NCBI GenBank assembly: GCA_002077065.1
Contig: NAJO01000021.1
Coordinates: forward strand, 372,001 to 436,000
DNA: 64,000 nt
Direction of reading: 5' to 3'
Source: Cryoendolithus antarcticus
Taxonomy: Eukaryota; Ascomycota; Dothideomycetes; Cladosporiales; Cladosporiaceae
A program made the position numbers and the translations under genes. Positions 54,229 to 64,000 of this stretch are shown here, piece by piece. A model generated the notes under the pieces. It did no database searches and had not been told where the DNA came from. It was given only the letters and a program-made list of their open reading frames with translations. Numbering within the stretch: the first letter of the stretch is position 1; each line of letters opens with the position of its first letter.

Positions 54229-55416
54229 ATGTCAGCCATGGATATGTTCTGGGCGATGCCGCCTGTGACGAGGTCAGTGACTATAGTTCTGTCCTATCAA
54301 CACCGCACTCACGCGTACTGATGCTGATCTGTAGGACCCTCATAGCAGCTGCCGTCGGACTGTCATGGCCGGCGCACTTGATCAACATGCCAGACCCATA
54401 CTACCTCTACTTCCTGGACTACAAGGTCTTGACGCTCAAGGCGTTGCCTGAGCTCTGGCGTCTGGTGACTCCATTCCTTCTCACAGGACCCAAATTGAGC
54501 TTGATCTTGGATCCGTACTTCCTGTACCAGTACGGGAGTGAGCTCGAAATACGTTCGTCTCGCTTCTCCGACCCGGGCGACTTTCTTGTCTACCTGGTCT
54601 TCATCTCGGTCGTCATCCTGGTGAGTCCGTCCATTAGTTGAACAGCAGCTTCATAGCCTTTTATTCTTTCTGTCACTGCATTACAACCTCGCAATACTGC
54701 CCGGCCGACTGCCTCTTAGTCGTGATCGGTTCCAAAGATTGAGGGAGATCACCCTCGCATCTTGTGGGCGTCCGTCATTCGCAAATAATATAGGGCGTCT
54801 GTGGGGTGTGGGATCGGTGGGAAGCCGCATTGAGATTGCTGCTTTTCTGAAATTGTGATTAGTTGTGGTTTATGGCCCCTACATTTCTCGAGATCAATGT
54901 CGACTGCATATCGCGCCATATGTACAGAAGTCACTGACGCTTCTGCAGGTCGTGTGTGGCTACTTCATGGGTGGCATCATGTTCATGAGTCCGCTTACTC
55001 TGGCACTCGCATACACGTACGCACAAGAGAACCCACAGAGGCAGCTCAGCTATTTCGTCGTCACTTTCTCGGCGAAGTACCTTCCATATTGTATGCTCGC
55101 GATGACGTTCCTGATGGCATCTCCCGAAGCAGCGTTTGTGCAGTCATCAGGACTGATCGCTGCGCATATGTACGAATTCCTTGCGAAGATCTGGCCCGAG
55201 TACGGAGGAGGCCGATCTATCATCTCCACGCCAATTACGGTGCGAAGGTGGTTCGAGACGCCCGGTGGAACGGCTGCAGCAAGACCTTACGGCACTGCGA
55301 TCAGTGGAAATACCACGACGGTGCCTCAACGGGCAACGGGGAGCGGAGGGAGTTGGACCAGTGGCGCGGCAGGAGCATGGAATGCCCGTGGCTCAGGCAG
55401 ACGGCTCGGCGACTAG
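54229..55416 (+). CDS. Derlin (ERAD membrane protein) with SHP box
   Basis: Rhomboid pseudoprotease of ER-associated degradation. Exons 54229-54272, 54335-54620 and 54949-55416 give 265 residues. The start MSAMDMFWAMPPVTR and the segment WRLVTPFLLTGPKLSLILDP are derlin signatures, with about six hydrophobic helices. The tail is Gly/Ser/Thr-rich and ends WNARGSGRRLGD, an SHP-box-like Cdc48-binding motif, which favours a Dfm1 or derlin-1 role over Der1. The second intron is 328 nt, the longest in the window. The start at 54229 has A at -3; a second ATG lies three codons later. Confidence 0.88.
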
Positions 55417-55819
55417 GCATGTGTATCACATTTCACACGTTCTTCCATTTGCACGCTCGTCAGGACTACTATACGTCCGCGCAGATACGAGTGGAGCATC
55501 GATCCTGTGATCGTAGCCTCGCTAGAAGCTGCGTACGAACTCTCGTCGGCTCTCTTGAGGCAAAGGCATTCATTTGTCAAGACAAAGGTATGTTTCTTTG
55601 TGATCTTCCCACCTCATGTTACTTGCTCTAAAGAAAGTCTTTTACTCGACAAAGGATCTCGTCCACACAACGGCCTTGGTCAAGAGTCATGACCACGATA
55701 TCCACACTGCCTTGTCGAGTAACATTTGCGACCTGGGAACCGTTGACCTTGGCACGACAAACACGCTAAGCCCTTGACATCATCCATTTCACAAACACAA
55801 CTCCGCAGGATCGGACACG
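55417..55819. other. Intergenic, no gene seen
   Basis: 403 bp before kinase 1. No motif recognised. Confidence 0.45.
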
Positions 55820-57364
55820 ATGGTCAACTTGAAGCTGAAGGTCCCGAAAATCCCTGGTGGATGGCCCTCGGACACAGAAGCAAGCTCAGAAGAGTCAAGG
55901 ATCCCCACGCTACCACCTACCGAGAGGAAGCCCAAGCGTCAGGGTATTAGCGACATGGCACCTCACTCTCGCCCAGCGAAGAAGATCCGAGTCCAAAGTA
56001 AGGCCTCGCGCGTGCTGACAGCCCTGAAGAGGCCCGCTAATATGTTGAAGAGACGGCCGATTGCAACCAGGCCGGCTCAGGCCAGACCAGCTGCGACGCA
56101 GCCAGTCGTTGCTAAGCCAATTGTGGTCGTGATAAAGCCCACTGCGGTAGTAGCTAAGCCAGGCGCAGCTCCGCCACAGCCCAAGCCTATCCCACAAGAT
56201 GAGCCCACTGAAAGTTCAAAAACCCGCCCCAAAGCCTGTACCACAACGAAAGCCTCCTGCGGCGGCCGTAAAGACTCGTCTCACGCCAGCAGGCTATGTT
56301 GACGCGACTATCGAGCTACCGAAAATCATCATGATCGAAACCGAGGGTTGCAAGATACTTTCCAGGGAGCCCTACGACGTGACTGGTCTGATCGCGAACG
56401 AGTATGAGCCCTCGCACGAACTCGGATCTTCTGAGAGGGCTGCGTTGAGTTGGCTAAACCATATAGCGGCAGTGGCCCAACTGTCGCGGTCAAGGGATTC
56501 CATGACAAGGTTAAGAGGATCTGCGTCTCTCACTTTCCAAACGAGGTGAAGACTATGTTCGGCCGAGTTGGAGTCCATCCAAATATCATCAAGGCTTTCC
56601 AAGCAGACATTTACACCGACCTTGACTGCTGCATGACGTTGGAGTTTTGCGAATTGGGCGATCTGACTGACAGGCTGAAGTACTTCTCAAGGTTGCAGAT
56701 CGCCACGCCGGTGATCTTCTCCTTGCACCTTACCATTCAACTCGCTGAAGCGCTTGCCTTCATACACAATGGCTTGACGTATGGAAGACGCGATTATGAA
56801 CAGAATACAGCACTGCATCCGCTCATCCACGGCGACTTGAAGCCCGACAACATCCTTCTCCGACGCGACGGTATGAACTACGGCATGCCAACTTTTGTGC
56901 TTGCTGACTTTGGTCTAGCAGCGCCAGCTAGCAAGCCTCATTCTTGTTCTGGCACGCCCGGCTGGTACGCACCCGAGGTGAGAGCTGCTTTCGAGGGCCT
57001 GAAAGCACCTCCAATGACGGTGAGGAGTGACGTGTACACCTACGGTATGGTAATATTCAACGCCATCACCAGGAGACGTTGGCAGACTGGCGCGAAACCA
57101 CAGACACTCAGACTGCCGGCCCCGTACGAGAGGGTCAATCTTGAGAAGGAGCTTAAGTGGTGTCTTGCGCTCAACTTCACTGATCGTCCAGCCATGCATG
57201 GTGGGTCTAATGGTATCCTGCCGTTCGTGTTGAGGCTAAGAAAAGAGCGCGAAGCAATTTTCAAGAGGGATGGTCCGCTTGACAAGATGCTGTGGGGGCG
57301 GAAGAAGAAGGCTAAGAAAGTTGAAGAGAAGCCTGATCAGGATATCGATCTGGATATAGAGTAG
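55820..57364 (+). CDS. Protein kinase 1, frame broken twice
   Basis: Eukaryotic-type Ser/Thr kinase spread over three overlapping frames. The first frame (from 55820) is a basic Pro-rich arm with PVVAKP-type repeats. Coding then appears to move to a second frame near the A5 run at 56218-56222, giving APKPVPQRKPP and the start of the kinase domain up to HELGSS. A third frame resumes near the GAGAGG at 56433-56438 with EGCVELAKPYSGSGPTVAVK, completing the glycine loop and lysine. Downstream catalytic parts are intact: HGDLKPDNILL, ADFGLA, GTPGWYAPEV. The two changes cancel (plus one, plus two). A 52-nt intron (56147-56198) could explain the first, but none explains the second. Either pseudogene or assembly indels. 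Confidence 0.6.
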
Positions 57365-58159
57365 TGCGGCCCAAGGTAAGTGAGATAAGTGCAGCAGTTT
57401 CCTTTCCCCTACTTCACAAAGTCCGTCGAATTACTTCTATCCTCGCACCTCTTCCCCTCTAGTAATCATGCACATTTCCTCGAATTTGCTTCCATGAAAG
57501 AGGACCTCCGCGTTCGCGACGAGCTCATTTCCCTAGATACGGCGCCTTGTCGCATGGGCATTCGATGTTTGAATCGAGATAAGATCATGTCCATCTAGGA
57601 GATCGATCCAGAGAACCGGGGACGATACGAGGTGTTGACTGCATAAGTCCCTCCATTCCAGACAGCGAGTGCCTGCAAAAAGCTGTAGCGCAGTCACTAC
57701 TCACTAGTAGCGTGGTATCTACGGGCTTTCGGAAGAGCACATGAAAAGGTACTTTACGAGAATGCACTTAGAACTCAGTGGCACAAAGTCCTCCGCTCTG
57801 CAAGCTACTGATCCAAAGCAGCACGTGTGACACGCTGACTCCCTCACGGCACTTCGAGGCTTGGGTATGCAGTGCCATCGGTCAGCCACCAGACCATTGC
57901 ACAAAGGCAAGCTGTGTCTGAGAGAGTCGGCTTTGTACCGCTTTATCAAGCTAAGCGTTGTCAGTGGATATGACAAGAACCGCTTTGTTATGTGCAAGAT
58001 TGCATTGCGGCTTGCTCCTCGGTGGGAGTCTTCTGCCTGGACTCGACCACCCGGCTGATCTGCAACACACGAACGATACTAAGCTGAGGCCCTGCAGTGT
58101 TGACCACTGCAATTATTTCCTCAACAGAAACTCTACGAAATCCAAAGATCGGAGTCAAC
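57365..58159. other. Intergenic, no gene seen
   Basis: About 800 bp between the two kinases. No gene or repeat recognised; kinase 1 sequence is not duplicated here. Confidence 0.4.
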
Positions 58160-59423
58160 ATGCTACAAGCGACCATAAAGGGAGTTGAGAGCGCGCTCTC
58201 CGTCCTTACACCAAAGCCCGATGGGACACAGTTGAGATCGATCAAGGCGACAAGCGTCCCCCAAAGTCGATGCCCAGGGCGAGCATGTGGCGGACTGGAT
58301 TCCGGCAGACAAGTATACCCTCGTGAAAGCGCTACAATCCGGCACCGAAGCAAGTACATCACTAACAGCATCGGCAACGACGGGTCGAATCTTCGTTGTC
58401 AAGAAGTTCAGCGCATACTACGACGAGTGGACGGAGGATGGGAAGGTCCAGGCTCGTGGACCGCTACCCAACGAAGCCGCAGTGCTACTGGAGAAGATCA
58501 CACCGCACAAGAGCATTCTCAACGCGCTTGGCGCAGACTTCGTGTGCATCTACAAGGGCATGCACTGTAATCTGTACACGGATTTCTGCGATGCCGGGGA
58601 CCTGGCGGCTCAGATCTCGCATACGCATAAGCAGAGAGGCATTGCTCCGGAAGTATTTATCCTGCATCTCTTTGTCAGCCTTGCTGATGCAATTGCTTAT
58701 ATCCATACAGGCATTATCTGGGATGCTGGCAACAAACGACACCGTCAGATCTCGGACCACAAGGGCTACTTGCACGGCGATGTAAAGCCCGGCAACACGT
58801 TCTTGCAGTGGACAAAAGACCAGCCTCTGCCTAGAGTCGTCCTTGGAGATTTTGGGATGGCCCAACCACAATCGAACGCCTGCGGTATCTTTGGCACAAG
58901 AGTGTTCTTCAGTCCGGAGCAGACCAAAGCTCACGATGCCTCGCGTGAACCTCCCGAAGCTCGGAAAGAGATGCGCAAAACCTTGGGCGTCACAACCCAA
59001 AAGTCGGACGTCTACGCTCTCGCGCAGACAATCATAGATGCCATGACGTACGACCTACACGAAATTGGTGCTGATCCTTATACCGAGCCTGTAACGCATG
59101 ATGACAAGAAGGGTTGGCAGGGTGTTTTTCTGCCGAAGAGCTTCGAAGTGGTCGCGTTGAAGGGAGCGCTGCAGAGGTGTCTGGTGGCTGACTCAGCGAA
59201 GCGCTGTAATCTACATGAATACTCTGCGGATGGGCTGCAGGGTACCATTGGGGTGCTAAGAGCGGAGAGGGATCGAAAGCTGGAAGAGGCTGAAAATATC
59301 CCGAGGGAGTTCTGGAGGCACCCGAGGGAGGTCGTGGAGATGGACAACGAGTTCTTGCTTATGCCGGCCAAGAGCGAAGAGTTTCAAGCCGTGGGTAAGG
59401 ATGATGGGGACATGCTGAGATAG
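58160..59423 (+). CDS. Protein kinase 2, N-terminus in another frame
   Basis: The kinase domain is open from 58236 to 59423 but has no ATG before it. An ATG at 58160 opens another frame (MLQATIKGVESALSVLTPKP) that would join it if the C5 run at 58258-58262 had one base fewer, giving SVPKVDAQGEHVADW; a weak intron from 58184 to 58277 is an alternative. Kinase elements: FVVKKF (lysine), HGDVKPGN (catalytic loop with HGD for HRD), GDFGMAQ, and FSPEQ in place of APE. A 26-residue insert before HGD and a charged C-terminal helix are present. It is related to kinase 1 in layout and in HGD, but only distantly in sequence. Substrate unknown. Confidence 0.62.
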
Positions 59424-59588
59424 AGACAGGGTCAGTTGGACGCAGGTAAGTCATTCCGTATCTCATATCTCGTTCTTTCAATACAAGCGCAATGCTTCAT
59501 CTACAGCAAGTTCAGCCTCCCTCTCATGTATATACTCTCGAAGAGCTGGGTATCATACGTGCCTATCATCCCACCATCCCAGTCCAAT

Positions 59589-60878
59589 CTATTTCCTTGC
59601 AAACTTACTCATTACTTGCCACCCGATTCTAAGCACCAGTGCAGCCGTGCTTACCGGAGCAAACATCTGAAGGAACTCCAAGGGCGAGCGCGGCGCGACC
59701 TCAGTGCTTATATAAGCGGTCTTGAGCTCATCCTTCGGCCCACCTTCGATGTTCACGGCCTCAGCGTGTGCAGGGAACTTGCCCGTCTGCCTGAAGGCTT
59801 CGAGCAGATCGTCCTTCTCGTGCCATCGAGCAACGATCCACTCGTACATAGCCTTCGAGTCGTCGATCGGCATGTCCTTGATGGCGAAACGTCGCCAGTG
59901 CATATTGACCGACTTTGGAGGTCGACCCTGGAAGTATACTGATCGTAGCGTGAAGATGTCCTGGCCGTATTGTCCGGCGGGAATGCCTTCGTATGCTATT
60001 GTGCAGTCGTAGACGTAATCTACTGTGTTGCGTAGTTCCTGTAGGCAGAACTGTAGACCTGTTGAGCGAGGCAGTATTTGGTGCCTGACGTCTGGTATGC
60101 CAGCTTTCTTTGCGAAAGCTGCGGATGAAGCTCGCGTGTTCGCACTGAGGTTCGTGCCTTCGGGAAAGAGCAGTAGCCACATCGGATCGTACTGCGAAGC
60201 ACCCTGCGAGCCTGAGAGGGGACCAGAGTGGCGTGTGTTCAGCTTGCTCAGACGATACCGGAGACGGGCCTGATCTTGATCCCACTTCCGTGCCATGAAG
60301 ATGAAGCTATAGAACTGCATTGCAGGACCAATGATGGGCACCCATTTCAGGCTCTGCTTCAGAATAATATAGACATGCCCGTGAACGGGTGGTATGTTGG
60401 TGTAGGACGTCCACCAGAGATACAGCCAGTCCGTGTAAAGTTGGTGGTTTGAGATCAGCACGATCCTTTCAGGGAAGTCTACACGTAGCGAGCCGTCTGC
60501 TGCCTGCTGGAGCTGCCCTGCTACGGACTTGTCGCCGCTGACTCTGACAAGCGTCGGACTCCACCACTGGGTCATTGTAGTGATCAACAGGCCAAAGTAC
60601 TGCTTCGTCAACGCCATGTAGGCGTAAAACCAATCTGCGCTGAAGAGGTAGAGCGGCCATCCCAAAATTTGGCCACCGTGTATGCATACTGCTGAGCCGA
60701 AGAAGTAGAGACCAAAGAGGAAGATTCGTAGAGCTTGCATTGGCAAGCCATATTGTGGTGGACCCATGGGGTGTGCTGAGTCTGGCTGAGGTGGGTTTCC
60801 AGTTCCGTTCGGGATGTCCAGCTTGACTTTTGGTGGAGGGAAGCGAAGCCTCTGACCTTCGGTATTCATTTGAGGCAT
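59589..60878 (-). CDS. Lysophospholipid/glycerophosphate acyltransferase (LPLAT)
   Basis: Membrane acyltransferase of the AGPAT/LCLAT group, like yeast CST26 and PSI1, that sets acyl chains in phosphatidic acid or phosphatidylinositol. Single exon, 429 residues. Motif I is SNHQLYTDWLY (N144, H145, D150; HxxxxD), motif III is LLFPEGTNLS (about 236-245). Hydrophobic helices lie near 48-110 and at the C-terminus (APVSTAALVLRIGWQVM). A short Gly/Ser insert interrupts the region between the motifs. It likely acts in the ER membrane; acyl and head-group specificity are not visible. Convergent with kinase 2 (165 bp). Confidence 0.88.
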   Translation of the reverse strand: MPQMNTEGQRLRFPPPKVKLDIPNGTGNPPQPDSAHPMGPPQYGLPMQALRIFLFGLYFFGSAVCIHGGQILGWPLYLFSADWFYAYMALTKQYFGLLITTMTQWWSPTLVRVSGDKSVAGQLQQAADGSLRVDFPERIVLISNHQLYTDWLYLWWTSYTNIPPVHGHVYIILKQSLKWVPIIGPAMQFYSFIFMARKWDQDQARLRYRLSKLNTRHSGPLSGSQGASQYDPMWLLLFPEGTNLSANTRASSAAFAKKAGIPDVRHQILPRSTGLQFCLQELRNTVDYVYDCTIAYEGIPAGQYGQDIFTLRSVYFQGRPPKSVNMHWRRFAIKDMPIDDSKAMYEWIVARWHEKDDLLEAFRQTGKFPAHAEAVNIEGGPKDELKTAYISTEVAPRSPLEFLQMFAPVSTAALVLRIGWQVMSKFARK

Positions 60879-61264
60879 CTTGTATTGCTCAGCTCCTGGT
60901 ACCCGGTGCGATCCGGTCCAGAAGTTCCTTCAGGCAGACGCCAAATTCATGCACCGCGGACAATCTGCAGGCAAGACAGTGCTTGGTGAGTAAGCAAGTA
61001 AATGACTTTCACCCACCCTCTGTTGATTTGGTCTGAGATTTTGTTTGACTATGAAGGTCGAAAGAGCCATTTGTTCACACCGCCTCAGACAAAGTCTATC
61101 TCGTGCCTGCTGACACTGATCGCCTGGTGTTTGGCTGACGTCGATGTTGGAGGATCTCGCATCAGATCACTCCGTTAACTCCGGCTTTTGTATGAACAGT
61201 GTGTCGTCAATCATCATCACTCGATGTCCATCTCATCAACATTGTGCGACCTTACGATGGGAGC
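60879..61264. other. Divergent promoter, acyltransferase / NAD kinase
   Basis: 386 bp between divergent starts; no motif recognised. Confidence 0.45.
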
Positions 61265-62648
61265 ATGACACGCGTATGGCGATGCTTGCGCAGCATAGAG
61301 CCAGCGATAGCGACGCGATGCTTTACCAGCACAGTCCGAAGACGTGAGGTCCGCAGGTTGGCGGAACTGCCACCACGTCTCAATCCTGGGTTCAGAGGTA
61401 GGAAGACAGCGTGTACTAGTGGAATGACTGGAAGCTGACAGGGCGTCAGAAACTAGCAGTCATGATCTGCTCGCCCTGCAGTGGCCCAGCCCACCACGCA
61501 ATGTCCTCCTGGTCCCGAAGACGGATGACACGCCTGTACGTGCCGCACTAATTGAGTACGCGAGTCACATACACTCCGCCTACCCGGACGTGTCTTTGTG
61601 CTTTGAGCCTACGGTGGCAAGCGAGATCGAGAGCGAGCTGGGCTTTGATATATACGCGCCGCAGCCGGACTGCAATACACACTACAATGACAAAATAGAC
61701 TTGACCAGTACGTTGGGCGGAGACGGTACGATTCTGCATGCTGCCTCACTGTTCGCTACGGCGAAGAGTGTGCCGCCTGTTCTGTCGTTCAGTATGGGCA
61801 CACTCGGCTTTCTGGGGGAGTGGAAGTTCAGCGAGTACAAGCGTGCTTTTCGAGAGGTCTACGTGTCTGGTGCACCCTCGCCTTTACCGACAAATCTCGA
61901 CGACAAGCAGACTGTCAGCGATGGTGGGAGTGGGCCCAAGGTCGTGGGCCAATCTGGCTGGTCGTCTGTGCGTGGCAAGACCATGGGTACGGCGCGTAGC
62001 TCTCGCATCCTCTTGCGCAACCGTCTGCGCGTTGGCATATTCTCCACCGAGGGCGAGCGAATGCCTCACGAATCACCGTTTGCGCACCAGGACAGCAGAT
62101 GTGAAGACATCTTTGCCCTCAACGAAGTGCTGCTACATCGAGGAGCATTGCCACATCTTGCCCACATCACAATCCTCATTGGATCTGGACCTCAGCAAAA
62201 AGTCCTCACGACAGCTATTGCAGACGGGTTTCTCGTCAGCACACCCACAGGCAGTACAGCCTACTCACTGTCGAGCGGTGGGTCGATAGTCCACCCTCTC
62301 GTCTCCAGCATCCTTCTCACGCCGATTTGCCCACGGTCCTTGTCCTTCCGGCCCCTCGTATTACCTGCAAACACCCCGATCACACTCCGCATCGACTCCG
62401 AGAACCGGTCAAAGGAAGTCGAAGTGTCGATCGACGGCGTGAGGCGAAAGCAGGGACTGAGAGCAGGCATGGAGGTCAGGGTTGTTGGTGAGGAAGTGCG
62501 GACTGCTGGAGCGCCTGGATCGAGGGACTGGGTTGGCGGGGTGCCATCTATCGTCAGGAGTGGTGGAGCGGTGGATGGAGATGATCACTGGGTCGGAGGG
62601 TTGAATTCGTTGCTGAAGTTTAACTACCCATTCGGCGAACACGGGTAG
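61265..62648 (+). CDS. POS5: NAD(H) kinase, probably mitochondrial
   Basis: Phosphorylates NAD(H) to NADP(H). Exons 61265-61397 and 61450-62648 give 443 residues. The acceptor CGTCAG at 61449 was chosen over the AG at 61440 because only it keeps the frame. The first 45 residues are Arg/Ser/Thr-rich with almost no acidic residues (MTRVWRCLRSIEPAIATRCF), as in a presequence, so this is the mitochondrial (POS5-like) class. The diacylglycerol-kinase-like fold shows LGGDGTILHAASLF (about 131), FSMGTLGFLGEW, ALNEVLLHRG and STPTGSTAYSLSSGGSIVHP. A 40-residue insert after AFREVYVSG is low in complexity. Confidence 0.9.
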
Positions 62649-63769
62649 CACTGTTTCTAGCGATACAATCCCCGAGACAAGTCACAGCACTCTTCTGATC
62701 ACATCAATATCACAACGAATCTGTTGGTCGCCCACGTCAATTGTCTTGAGGCTTGATACGTTCCATATCGTATTGGCCTCGACGATAGCAGGATACAGTA
62801 ATAGTTGACTTGCCCAGCCTGTCAGCCCTGAGAACAGTTAGTGGAGCCCGGGCCGCTCGGCACCCAGTTCGCCGTTTTCAAGCCTAACACCACTTCATCT
62901 CGCTTGATCACGCTATTGCCAGAGGAACCGTTTTCACGGGTGGCTGACATCGCGACATAAGGGGCAGATGGGCGAGTTGCGCACAGAAATCATCAGTCTT
63001 ACACGAGGATGATGATGGTGTGTTCTCAAGTGGTTCATGACCAAGGGAGACAACGATCTCACTCATGCGGCGCACAAAGGATAAGCTGCAGCCAACCTCA
63101 ACTCCGCATTTGAAGATCTCGGATGCAGGTGCATGCACAGCCTATCACATCACCTTCGGAGAGTTCGTCCGAGTGATTTGCCGGCACGCAGGCGCTTGGC
63201 CCTCGGATCCCTGAGATTCACACAGGGACCAAGGAAGCCCAATGCTGACAATATTCTCGAAACAGACTGTGACTTCCGGTCAGTGGCTCCACCACCGCGA
63301 GCAGTAGGCAACGCGTGTCGCGCAAGCTCCACGCTGCAATCTCGCGACGCGCAGAGAGTTCTTTGACTTCTCGGATACTTTGCTTTGAGTTCGTGCATGC
63401 ACCGTTGTGCTGTGTGGTTGGTCGTCAGGACCCCTCTCCGATGGTATACCCGCAGGACGCGGTTAGTGGTCCAACGGCGCGTGAACCCAGCCCTCTGCGC
63501 GCGCATGGGCGCCGGCAGTGGCATGTCGATAATGATGAGGTCGATCTGTCGGTCAGACCACGAACGCGTTCCTTCCGTACCCTCACTCACATGCATCTTC
63601 CTTGACTTCTGTCGGCTTCTTTGGACATTACGGATTAATTGGGGAAATCTCCGAAATCGAGTTTGATTGGAGTTGATGCGATAGCTCAAGGATCTGTGAT
63701 GCGGGTGAAAGAAGAGGCGTTTCTCGGTCCTGTCTACACACGCGGCACGACGTTTCATAGGCGCGCAAC
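62649..63769. other. Intergenic, 1.1 kb, no gene seen
   Basis: Between NAD kinase and the secreted-protein gene, both on the plus strand. An antisense frame of about 200 codons (63150-63758) has unnatural composition and is not called. Confidence 0.4.
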
Positions 63770-64000
63770 ATGCGGCTCTCGGATGTCACCACGACTCTAG
63801 TCACTGCGCTACTATGCGCGCAGGGCATCACAGGCAAGGAAGTCTGGCAACGGCGGCAGGGTACAACAAACGTAGATGCGACATCGACACAATCCGCAAC
63901 GCAGACGACGACCGGAGGCACTTCTACCCAACCGAGTTCGCAGAGTAGCGGCTCCTCAGCTACAGACTCAAGTGCAGCAAGCGCAGCTTCGTCGAGCGCG
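63770..64000 (+). CDS. Secreted Ser/Thr-rich protein, 5' part only
   Basis: The frame opens at the ATG at 63770 and runs off the window (77 codons seen). Residues 1-22 look like a signal peptide (MRLSDVTTTLVTALLCAQG). After a short basic segment (WQRRQ) the sequence becomes almost pure Ser, Thr, Ala, Gln and Gly, as in heavily O-mannosylated wall or surface proteins of fungi. The domain that would name the family lies outside the window. Confidence 0.6.
   Translation, partial: MRLSDVTTTLVTALLCAQGITGKEVWQRRQGTTNVDATSTQSATQTTTGGTSTQPSSQSSGSSATDSSAASAASSSA

Noticed and set aside
54865..54948. Upstream in-frame extension of the last derlin exon
   Set aside because: It is intron sequence with a good acceptor (TTCTGCAG) right before the conserved VVCGYFMGG.
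63150..63758. 202-codon antisense frame upstream of the secreted protein
   Set aside because: Arg-rich, no recognisable domain, and sits where a promoter is expected.

Overview
The window is nuclear DNA from a filamentous ascomycete (Pezizomycotina). The evidence is dense single-copy eukaryotic housekeeping genes on both strands, many short GT-AG introns (mostly 48-72 nt, often with CTGAC or CTAAT branch sites), CT-rich tracts before start codons, and several genes of types I know only from filamentous fungi. Small acidic-tailed Myb-like proteins and a fungal BTB-like protein favour a Dothideomycete, probably capnodialean or mycosphaerellalean; that placement is inference. I see no transposon, CRISPR array, virus or biosynthetic cluster.

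I place 37 genes. From 0 to 20 kb: ribosomal protein uL2, the SNF2/STH1 remodeller ATPase, HIS3, RPC19, complex I subunit NDUFA6, spliceosomal BUD31, a DEDDy 3'-5' exonuclease, a coiled-coil protein, a BTB-like protein with an apparent frameshift, AP-2 mu, V-ATPase subunit f and the start of PBN1. From 20 to 40 kb: an MSOX-family amine oxidase, a Myb-like protein, FAF1, HIS6, a GAR synthetase that lacks the usual fungal AIR synthetase half, a MINDY deubiquitinase, an Ohr-like peroxide reductase, an FAD monooxygenase, ORC6 and the heat-shock factor HSF1. From 40 to 64 kb: a larger Myb-like protein, cytosolic seryl-tRNA synthetase, two more small Myb-like proteins, a single-pass membrane protein, a TXNDC9/PLP1 phosducin-like protein, the GDP-mannose transporter VRG4, a glycine-zipper protein, LYS9, a derlin, two neighbouring divergent kinases with broken frames, an LPLAT acyltransferase, a mitochondrial NAD(H) kinase, and the 5' end of a secreted Ser/Thr-rich protein.

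Most genes are unrelated neighbours rather than a pathway. Recurrent themes are amino-acid and purine synthesis (HIS3, HIS6, LYS9, GARS), the secretory pathway and ER (PBN1, VRG4, derlin, AP-2 mu, V-ATPase f) and chromatin, replication and transcription (SNF2, ORC6, HSF1, RPC19, Myb-like). Packing is tight: HIS6 and GARS end 20 bp apart tail to tail, BUD31 and the exonuclease 29 bp apart.

The points most worth a second look are the GARS-only gene, a 54-nt stop-free intron inside the HSF1 DNA-binding domain, the four Myb-like genes between 25.8 and 47.1 kb, the frame breaks in the two kinases and the BTB-like gene, a 7-nt final exon in AP-2 mu, and an orphan coding-like stretch at 18.35-18.73 kb.
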